From: Clostridiales bacterium
GTDB lineage: Bacteria > Bacillota > Clostridia > Oscillospirales > Oscillospiraceae
DNA: 6,025 nucleotides
Direction: 5' to 3'
NCBI GenBank assembly: GCA_019421975.1
Contig: JAHZEE010000078.1
Span: forward strand, 1,590-7,614
In this document: positions 1 through 4,151 of the stretch, one piece after another
Layout of the letters: each line of letters opens with the position of its first letter
Position numbering within the stretch: position 1 is the stretch's first letter
Position numbers and translations under genes: made by a program
The notes under the pieces: generated by a model
Database searches by the model: none
Told to the model about the DNA's origin: nothing
Seen by the model: the letters and a program-made list of their open reading frames with translations, nothing else

Positions 1-195
1 ATCGCCAAGATCTCCATTGTAGGTGCGGGGATGGCGACCAATCCGGGTGTGGCGTCGCAGATGTTTGAGGCGCTCTATGAGGCCAATATCAACATCCGCA
101 TGATCTCCACCAGCGAGATCAAGGTCTCCGTCCTGGTGAGCAAGGAGGACTCCGAGCGTGCAGTGCGGGCGATCCATGACAAATTTTTCCACTGA
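1..195 (+). CDS. lysC: Aspartate kinase, C-terminal ACT domain (partial, 5' end outside window)
   Basis: Aspartate kinase phosphorylates L-aspartate in the first step of the lysine, methionine and threonine pathway (cytoplasmic). Only the last 64 residues are present, reading from base 1 to the TGA at 193-195. They form an ACT-type regulatory segment: [20 protein letters not shown], then [18 protein letters not shown], and a final helix ending near AIHDKFF. The VGAGM-x5-GVA turn and the ISTSEIK strand are typical of the last ACT repeat of aspartokinases, where lysine or threonine feedback inhibitors bind. The catalytic kinase domain lies upstream of the window, so the isoform and its effector cannot be determined. 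The gene is followed 22 bases later by an intrinsic terminator, so it ends its own transcription unit. The family call is firm; the symbol is by family convention. Confidence 0.93.
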   Translation: MAKISIVGAGMATNPGVASQMFEALYEANINIRMISTSEIKVSVLVSKEDSERAVRAIHDKFFH

Positions 196-217
196 TTGCT
201 GCAAAGCGGGATAACCG

Positions 218-256
218 TCCCCCCTCGTCCATACAATGGGGCGAGGGGGGATTTTT
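218..256 (+). terminator. Intrinsic terminator after the aspartate kinase gene
   Basis: Bases 218-230 pair with 239-251 in a 13-bp, very GC-rich stem (one G-U pair) with an 8-nt loop at 231-238, followed by five T at 252-256. It sits 22 bases after the lysC stop. The T-run is on the plus strand only, so it acts in one direction. Its 3' arm is also the only purine-rich tract in front of the next gene, so termination and initiation signals overlap here. Confidence 0.88.
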
Positions 257-748
257 GTGCGGTGTGCAACGCAGAGAATCTGGATGGCCTGGGGCCTTAC
301 GGCACTGATCGGCACCGGCCTGCACTTTCTGTACGACTGGATGCCGTTCCAGCTGGTGGGGATGATTGCGCCGGTCAATGAGAGTGTGTGGGAGCATTTA
401 AAGCTGTTGTTCTGGCCCTTTCTGCTGGCATGCCCGTTTCTGGCCCGGCAGGGAGGAACCCCGCAGCGCGGCTGGGGCGCCTGCTTTGCCGGGATGCTCC
501 TCATGCCGGCGCTGCTGCTGGGGATCTATTACCCCCTGCGGGCGGGGTTTGGGGTACAGACAGAGGTGATGCCCATTGTGCTCTACTATCTGGTGCTGGC
601 CTCTGGCTTCTGGTTCACCGTCCGGCTGTCTGACTGCGCGGCGCTGGGGCGCTGGGCGGGCGTACTGCTCATGGGCGTGGGCTTCTATGTGGCCTGCCTG
701 GTCGTCTTTTCCGTGGCCGCGCCCCCGCTTCCGATTTTTCGGTCATAA
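257..748 (+). CDS. DUF6512-like small integral membrane protein
   Basis: This is a hydrophobic protein of about 163 residues with roughly five predicted membrane helices (about residues 10-26, 48-63, 74-93, 104-123 and 133-154, judged by eye). A conserved-looking segment, APVNESVWEHLKLLF (about 38-52), lies between helices 1 and 2. It resembles the uncharacterised DUF6512 family common in Clostridia, which carries a similar PVNES-WEHLKLL motif; the role is unknown. I chose the GTG at 257 because the G-rich tract 243-250 lies 6 nt upstream as a possible Shine-Dalgarno. An ATG at 284 would also leave helix 1 mostly intact but has no visible ribosome site, and the ATG at 236 falls in the loop of the preceding terminator. 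The protein ends abruptly after the last helix (PPLPIFRS). Its stop is only 9 bases before the infC promoter. The gene is real; the exact start is uncertain. Confidence 0.75.
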   Translation: MRCATQRIWMAWGLTALIGTGLHFLYDWMPFQLVGMIAPVNESVWEHLKLLFWPFLLACPFLARQGGTPQRGWGACFAGMLLMPALLLGIYYPLRAGFGVQTEVMPIVLYYLVLASGFWFTVRLSDCAALGRWAGVLLMGVGFYVACLVVFSVAAPPLPIFRS

Positions 749-757
749 AAATAGGGA

Positions 758-786
758 TTGACAAGACAGATCGCCCGTGCTAAAAT
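758..786 (+). promoter_or_regulatory. Sigma-A promoter of the infC-rpmI-rplT operon
   Basis: A perfect -35 box TTGACA lies at 758-763 and the -10 box TAAAAT at 781-786, separated by an optimal 17 bp. The bases TGC just before the -10 form an extended -10 (TGn). Transcription should start near 791-794, giving a leader of about 147 nt before infC. This fits a highly expressed translation operon. Confidence 0.9.
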
Positions 787-792
787 AACTGG

Positions 793-939
793 GCAGAAGA
801 AAGAAGGAACGGTGGCCCGTGCCTCACCTCAAGCATTGCGAAGAGGTTGATATGGATACAGATTCCCAGGGGGATTGTGTGTTTGTACGGGTACCAGAGG
901 TGTCCGTACTTTTTTTATTGCTTTTGGAGGTGTTTTCCC
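793..939 (+). promoter_or_regulatory. infC operon leader with attenuator (L20-leader type)
   Basis: This untranslated leader lies between the promoter and infC. A terminator hairpin at 885-916 is followed by seven T. Upstream, bases 811-822 can pair with the whole 5' arm of that terminator (885-895) through 11 pairs with one bulged G at 814. This would be a competing antiterminator, and 811-822 is an imperfect copy of the terminator's own 3' arm (899-909). Nested inside is a small hairpin, 826-830 with 843-847 (ACCTC/GAGGT). In Bacillota the infC-rpmI-rplT leader is known to be an autoregulatory element bound by ribosomal protein L20, which promotes premature termination. Position and architecture fit that class, but the L20-binding shape itself was not verified. 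The pairings were traced by hand. Confidence 0.8.
885..916 (+). terminator. Attenuator terminator hairpin in the infC leader
   Basis: Bases 885-895 pair with 899-909 in 11 consecutive pairs (two of them G-U) closed by the triloop AGA at 896-898. T910-T916 follows directly. It lies 23 bases before the infC start codon and inside the transcription unit, so it is an attenuator rather than an end-of-gene terminator. Confidence 0.85.
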
Positions 940-942
940 ATC
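926..942 (+). promoter_or_regulatory. infC ribosome binding site and AUC start
   Basis: The tract GGAGGTG at 926-932 is a seven-base match to the 16S anti-Shine-Dalgarno. It is followed after 7 nt by ATC at 940-942. No ATG, GTG or TTG in the infC frame lies at a workable distance, so this ribosome site selects the AUC codon as the start. Confidence 0.82.
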
Positions 943-1458
943 GGAAAATTAGAACATCAGCTGAACGAGGAGATTACAGATAAGGAGATCCGCGTCATCG
1001 GCGCAGATGGCGCACAGCTGGGCATTATGGTGCCGGCCGACGCGCTGCGGCAGGCCTATGAGCAGGATCTGGATCTGGTCAAAATCTCGCCCAATGCCAC
1101 ACCGCCGGTCTGTAAGATTATGGACTATGGCAAGTTTCGCTTTGAGCAGACGAAAAAAGAAAAAGAAGCCAAGAAAAACCAGCGCATTGTGGAGGTCAAG
1201 GAGATTCGGATGTCTCCGAGCATTGACACCAACGACTTCAATGTAAAGCTCAAGAATGCGCAGAAATTTCTGAAAGATGGCGACCGCGTCAAGGTGACGG
1301 TCCGCTTCCGCGGCCGTGAGATGGCACACACCAATATTGGTGAGGAACTGCTCAAGCAGTTTGGCGAGTCCTGCGCTGAGGTGGCCTCTGTGGAAAAGAA
1401 TCCAAAGCTGGACGGCAGACACATGTCCATGTTCCTGTCGCCCAAAGCAGCCAAATAA
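940..1458 (+). CDS. infC: Translation initiation factor IF-3
   Basis: IF3 binds the 30S subunit, prevents premature 50S joining and proofreads the start codon and initiator tRNA. From the ATC at 940 the protein has 172 residues, the usual family length. The N-terminal domain (about 1-75) begins [20 protein letters not shown] and contains the IF3 signature [11 protein letters not shown] at 59-69. A charged linker rich in Lys and Glu (about 70-88) leads to the C-terminal 30S-binding domain, which ends [16 protein letters not shown]. The start rests on the strong GGAGGTG at 926-932 and on where family similarity begins. An in-frame TTG at 847 would add a Cys- and aromatic-rich extension running through the attenuator, which is not credible. 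AUU, AUC or AUA starts are a known hallmark of infC, because IF3 discriminates against them and so represses itself. It is first in an operon with rpmI and rplT. Confidence 0.96.
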   Translation: MGKLEHQLNEEITDKEIRVIGADGAQLGIMVPADALRQAYEQDLDLVKISPNATPPVCKIMDYGKFRFEQTKKEKEAKKNQRIVEVKEIRMSPSIDTNDFNVKLKNAQKFLKDGDRVKVTVRFRGREMAHTNIGEELLKQFGESCAEVASVEKNPKLDGRHMSMFLSPKAAK

Positions 1459-1487
1459 TATTTCCAGATACGGAAGGAGAAGCAACT

Positions 1488-1685
1488 ATGCCGAAGATCA
1501 AGACCCATAGCGGCGCGAAGAAGAGATTTAAACTGACCAAGAGTGGTAAGGTCAAGCGCGCGCATGCATTTAAGAGCCACATCCTCACCAAGAAGGACAC
1601 CAAGCGCTGCCGTCGGCTGCGCAGCGGTGCCTATGCCGACAAGACCAATGTGGACGCGATCAAGAAAATGATCCCGTACAAATAA
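1488..1685 (+). CDS. rpmI: 50S ribosomal protein L35
   Basis: L35 (bL35) is a small, very basic protein of the large ribosomal subunit. The 65-residue product is of standard length and begins [20 protein letters not shown], the hallmark N-terminus. It continues with a Lys/Arg-rich body ([15 protein letters not shown]) and ends [10 protein letters not shown]. The start ATG at 1488 is preceded by AAGGAG at 1474-1479, eight bases upstream. It lies 29 bases after infC and 24 bases before rplT with no terminator between them, so it is co-transcribed with both. Expression therefore depends on readthrough of the leader attenuator. Confidence 0.98.
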   Translation: MPKIKTHSGAKKRFKLTKSGKVKRAHAFKSHILTKKDTKRCRRLRSGAYADKTNVDAIKKMIPYK

Positions 1686-1709
1686 GGCGAGATACAGGAG
1701 GATTAAAAG

Positions 1710-2063
1710 ATGGCTAGAGTTAAAGGCGCAATGATGACGCGCAAGAGAAGAAATAAAGCACTGAAACTGGCAAAGGGTTACTGGGGCAGCAAGTCCAAGC
1801 ACTTCAAGATGGCCAAAGAGGCCGTCATGAAGTCCGGCACTTACGCATATTCTGGCCGTAAGCAGAAGAAGCGGGATTACCGCAAGCTGTGGATCGCCCG
1901 TATCTCCGCTGCTGTGGCGCCCTACGAGATCAACTACTCCCGCTTTATGTATGGCCTGAAGAAGGCTGGCATCGAGATGAACCGCAAGATGCTCTCCGAG
2001 ATGGCGATTACAGATCCGACCGCGTTCCAGAAGGTGGTCGAGACGGCCAAGGCCGCTCTGTAA
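1710..2063 (+). CDS. rplT: 50S ribosomal protein L20
   Basis: L20 (bL20) binds 23S rRNA early in 50S assembly. The product has 117 residues, as is usual. Its long basic N-terminal extension ([26 protein letters not shown]... at the start, roughly residues 1-60) threads into the rRNA. The globular C-terminal part carries [20 protein letters not shown] and [21 protein letters not shown] consensus AGGAGG at 1696-1701 sits eight bases before the ATG. In Bacillota L20 is the repressor of this operon, acting on the infC leader RNA, and the attenuator upstream supports that arrangement here (inference). It is the last gene before a strong terminator. Confidence 0.98.
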   Translation: MARVKGAMMTRKRRNKALKLAKGYWGSKSKHFKMAKEAVMKSGTYAYSGRKQKKRDYRKLWIARISAAVAPYEINYSRFMYGLKKAGIEMNRKMLSEMAITDPTAFQKVVETAKAAL

Positions 2064-2069
2064 GAATAC

Positions 2070-2101
2070 AAAAACCAGCAGATAGACATCTGCTGGTTTT
2101 T
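2070..2101 (+). terminator. Intrinsic terminator of the infC-rpmI-rplT operon
   Basis: A perfect 14-bp stem pairs 2070-2083 with 2088-2101 around the tetraloop AGAC (2084-2087). The core AACCAGCAGAT is GC-balanced and the 3' arm ends in the U-tract TTTTT. It begins six bases after the rplT stop. The A-run on the 5' side means it could also work weakly on the other strand, but no minus-strand gene ends here. Confidence 0.93.
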
Positions 2102-2128
2102 CTTATAGTGCTGTGAAAGGAGAAAACG

Positions 2129-2509
2129 ATGACACGGGATGCAGTTTTAGAGGAGGTAAAGCGGAGGTTTGGAACGAGTCCGGACTATCCGTGGGCAGAC
2201 GAGCCGACCTACGCCGTGCTCCGTCACCCGGACAATCAAAAGTGGTATGGTCTGCTCATGCGGGTGCCGAAGCAGAAGCTGGGGCTGGACGAGGCGGGCG
2301 AGGTGGAGATTTTGAATCTCAAATGTGATCCGGTTCTGCTCGGCGCTCTGCGCGGCAAAGAGGGGATTCTTCCGGCCTACCACATGAACAAGGAACATTG
2401 GTTTACAGTCCTGCTGGACCGTTTTTCCGCAGATGAGGAGCTGCGGCAGCTCATCGACCTCAGCTATCAGCTGACGCAGAGCCGCAGGCGGCCAAAGGAG
2501 AAAAGGTAA
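2129..2509 (+). CDS. MmcQ/YjbR family protein
   Basis: This 126-residue cytoplasmic protein of the MmcQ/YjbR family (CyaY-like fold, DNA-binding annotation) has no well-established cellular role. Family features are the N-terminal helix MTRDAVLEEVKRRFG, the strand YAVLRHPDNQKWYGLLMRVP (28-47), EILNLKCDP (60-68) and the highly characteristic PAYHMNKEHW (82-91). It ends in a basic tail, SRRRPKEKR. The start ATG at 2129 follows AAAGGAG (2116-2122) at a good spacing. The gene begins only 27 bases after the rplT operon terminator, with no clear promoter in the gap. It is therefore expressed either by readthrough or from a promoter I do not recognise. It converges on the minus-strand flavin oxidoreductase gene, with a shared terminator between them. 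The family call is confident; the function is not. Confidence 0.92.
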   Translation: MTRDAVLEEVKRRFGTSPDYPWADEPTYAVLRHPDNQKWYGLLMRVPKQKLGLDEAGEVEILNLKCDPVLLGALRGKEGILPAYHMNKEHWFTVLLDRFSADEELRQLIDLSYQLTQSRRRPKEKR

Positions 2510-2551
2510 AAAAGTGCCCGCCCTGTTACAGATGCAGGGCGGGCATTTTTT
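2509..2551. terminator. Bidirectional intrinsic terminator between convergent genes
   Basis: An 11-bp GC-rich core stem pairs 2515-2525 (TGCCCGCCCTG) with 2535-2545 around a 9-nt loop. The stem is flanked by A2508-A2513 on the left and T2546-T2551 on the right, so each strand sees a hairpin followed by a U-run. It overlaps the stop codons of both converging genes (TAA at 2507-2509 on plus, TAA at 2552-2550 on minus) and should end transcription of each. Confidence 0.93.
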
Positions 2552-3632
2552 AATCCTGTTTGGGAAATGCGCCGCATCCAAGGGGCGCGCTGGCAAAACA
2601 CTTGTTGCAGGAGATGCACTGGGCCTTTTCCTGGCTGCCGTTTTTCCATTTGTTGGGCAGCGCCGGGTCCAGGATCAGCGGCCGGGACAGGGAGATGCCG
2701 GCGATGTTTCCGGCGTTGAGCCATTTGTCGACGATGGCGGGGGTGCGGTAGCCGCCCACACTGATTACCGTGGAAGACACCTTGTTTGCAAGCGCTATGG
2801 CCGCCTGGGCGTTGTAGGCCTCTGCATCCTCATTTGGGACCGCGCGGAAGGATTTGGACTCGCGTGTCTCAGACAGCCCGCAGCTGACCTCAATGGCGTC
2901 AATTCCGCGCCGGGAGAGCTCCTGGCACACCCAGAAAAACTCCGCTTCCGTCATGCCGGGATCTGTGAGATCGTCGCGGTTGATCTTGATCCAGAGGGGG
3001 TAATCGCGGCCCACTGCGGCCCGGACGGCCTCATAGATTTCAAAGAGCAGCCGGGCGCGGTTTTCGATGGGGCCGCCGTATTCATCGGTGCGGCGGTTAA
3101 AGTAGGGGCTGAGGAACTCGCTGACGAGGTATCCGTGGGCGGCGTGCAGCTGCACACCGTCGGCGCCGGCCTCCTTGCAGATCCGGGCGCACAGGGCAAA
3201 GTCCTGAATGGTCTGATGGATCTGCTCCAGTGTCATGGCCTGGGTCCTGTCAGAGTCGGAGGGGGCCAGGGGCAGCATGCCCTCCGGCAGCATTTTGGGG
3301 TTGGTCCTGGAGCCGCTGTGGTTGATCTGCGCCACAATCCGGCAGTCCCGCTTGTGGAGTTCGCCCACAATGTCAGAAAAGGCGTCAATAAAGGTCGGAT
3401 CCTGCACCTGTACCATTCCCTTGCTGAATGCGCCTGTGGGGCTGACGCACATGGTGCCGGTGATGATGGCGCCGACCCCGCCGTCGGCAAGCGCTGTATA
3501 GATGGATTTGAGCAGCGGCGTGATGGCGCCGCGCACCGCGCCGCCCGCCTCAAAGGTGGCGCTGCGCACCAGGCGGTTTTTGCAGTGGATGCCGCCCAGA
3601 ACGACGGGCTCGAAGAGCTGTTTGTTGGACAT
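2550..3632 (-). CDS. Old-yellow-enzyme family NADH:flavin oxidoreductase, single-domain, with C-terminal Cys cluster
   Basis: A 360-residue TIM-barrel flavoenzyme of the OYE / 2,4-dienoyl-CoA reductase family. These proteins bind FMN and reduce activated C=C bonds or related substrates with NAD(P)H. Visible features are the start LFEPVVLGGIHCKNRLVRSA (6-25), the flavin-contacting AQINHSG (101-107), the substrate-anion pair in HAAHGY (His163, His166, Tyr168) and the family block FLSPYFNRRTDEYGGPIENR (173-192). The FMN-phosphate strand SVGGY with SLSRPLI follows near 291-320. At the end is CISCNKC plus a fourth Cys (339, 342, 345, 353), resembling the 4Fe-4S motif of the larger dienoyl-CoA reductases. 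The protein stops there, without their FAD/NAD domain. The start has a ribosome site (GGGAGGA, plus-strand 3641-3647 complemented). It begins 3 bases after nrdG ends, so it is the last gene of the nrdD-nrdG operon. The substrate is unknown. Confidence 0.9.
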   Translation of the reverse strand: MSNKQLFEPVVLGGIHCKNRLVRSATFEAGGAVRGAITPLLKSIYTALADGGVGAIITGTMCVSPTGAFSKGMVQVQDPTFIDAFSDIVGELHKRDCRIVAQINHSGSRTNPKMLPEGMLPLAPSDSDRTQAMTLEQIHQTIQDFALCARICKEAGADGVQLHAAHGYLVSEFLSPYFNRRTDEYGGPIENRARLLFEIYEAVRAAVGRDYPLWIKINRDDLTDPGMTEAEFFWVCQELSRRGIDAIEVSCGLSETRESKSFRAVPNEDAEAYNAQAAIALANKVSSTVISVGGYRTPAIVDKWLNAGNIAGISLSRPLILDPALPNKWKNGSQEKAQCISCNKCFASAPLGCGAFPKQD

Positions 3633-3635
3633 GAT

Positions 3636-4148
3636 TCATTTCCTCCCAGATTGTGTATATGGTTCCCAGAGCACCAGGCGGCCGGCCCGGCGCGTGGCAT
3701 TTAAATCGATGATGCGCTGGTTCCGGCTGCCGCGCCACGGCAGCTCCAACGAGCGCTCCGCCTGTAAAAATGGGCCGTCGATGAGAACATCACAGGCGTC
3801 CAGCAGCGCCAGCTCCTCCGGCCTGGCGCGCTGCAGCAGCTGCTCGTAGGTGTAGCCGGTGTAGCACCAGACATTGAGCCCGCGCTTCCGGGCCGCCAGC
3901 GCCAGCGCAGTACAGTCCTGAGCCTGGGCGAAGGGCTCGCCGCCGGAGAGGGTGATGCCGTCGAGCAGCGGATTGTCCGCGGCGAACGCCAAAATCTCGT
4001 CAACCGGATACGCTGTACCGCCTGCCGGATCATGGGTCTGCGGGTTGTGGCAGCCGGGGCAATGGTGCGGGCAGCCCTGCGTAAAGATCGTCAGCCGCAG
4101 GCCCGGCCCATCCACGATGGAGTCGCTGACCACCTCTGCAATCCGCAT
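3636..4148 (-). CDS. nrdG: Anaerobic ribonucleoside-triphosphate reductase activating protein (radical SAM)
   Basis: NrdG uses a 4Fe-4S cluster and S-adenosylmethionine to place the glycyl radical on NrdD under anaerobic conditions. The 170-residue product carries the radical SAM cluster motif CPHHCPGC (Cys26, Cys30, Cys33) after VDGPGLRLTIFTQG. It also has the SAM-contacting TLSGGEPFAQ (66-75), GLNVWCYTGYTYEQL, and DVLIDGPF followed by RGSRNQRIIDL near the C-terminus, all typical of NrdG rather than pyruvate formate-lyase activases. The ATG at 4148 lies 3 bases after the nrdD stop, with GGAG in the last nrdD codons as ribosome site, so translation is coupled. A tail of about ten residues (PYTQSGRK) extends past the usual end, and its last codons supply the Shine-Dalgarno for the next gene. 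Confidence 0.96.
   Translation of the reverse strand: MRIAEVVSDSIVDGPGLRLTIFTQGCPHHCPGCHNPQTHDPAGGTAYPVDEILAFAADNPLLDGITLSGGEPFAQAQDCTALALAARKRGLNVWCYTGYTYEQLLQRARPEELALLDACDVLIDGPFLQAERSLELPWRGSRNQRIIDLNATRRAGRLVLWEPYTQSGRK
3641..3647 (-). promoter_or_regulatory. Ribosome binding site of the flavin oxidoreductase gene, inside the nrdG 3' end
   Basis: Read on the minus strand this is GGGAGGA, formed by the last sense codons of nrdG (Ser-Gly-Arg-Lys). It lies 8-9 bases before the ATG at 3632. Because the site is inside nrdG and the intergenic gap is only 3 bases, ribosomes finishing nrdG can start the next gene. Confidence 0.8.
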
Positions 4149-4151
4149 GGC

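Noticed and set aside
236..256. ATG at 236 as start of the membrane protein
   Set aside because: It lies in the loop of the lysC terminator with no ribosome site upstream, and the first residues would be encoded by the hairpin arm. GTG at 257 or ATG at 284 is more reasonable.
847..939. TTG-initiated N-terminal extension of IF3 (31 residues, Cys- and aromatic-rich)
   Set aside because: It would translate through the attenuator hairpin, has no family similarity and makes the protein far longer than normal. The strong Shine-Dalgarno points to ATC at 940.
949..1802. Antisense open frames opposite infC, rpmI and rplT (949-1485 and 1125-1802 minus)
   Set aside because: They overlap three highly conserved genes on the plus strand and show no recognisable domains or ribosome sites.
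2514..3704. A 396-codon open frame on the plus strand opposite the flavin oxidoreductase
   Set aside because: It starts inside the bidirectional terminator and mirrors the real minus-strand gene. The composition is a codon-bias artefact and no domain is visible.
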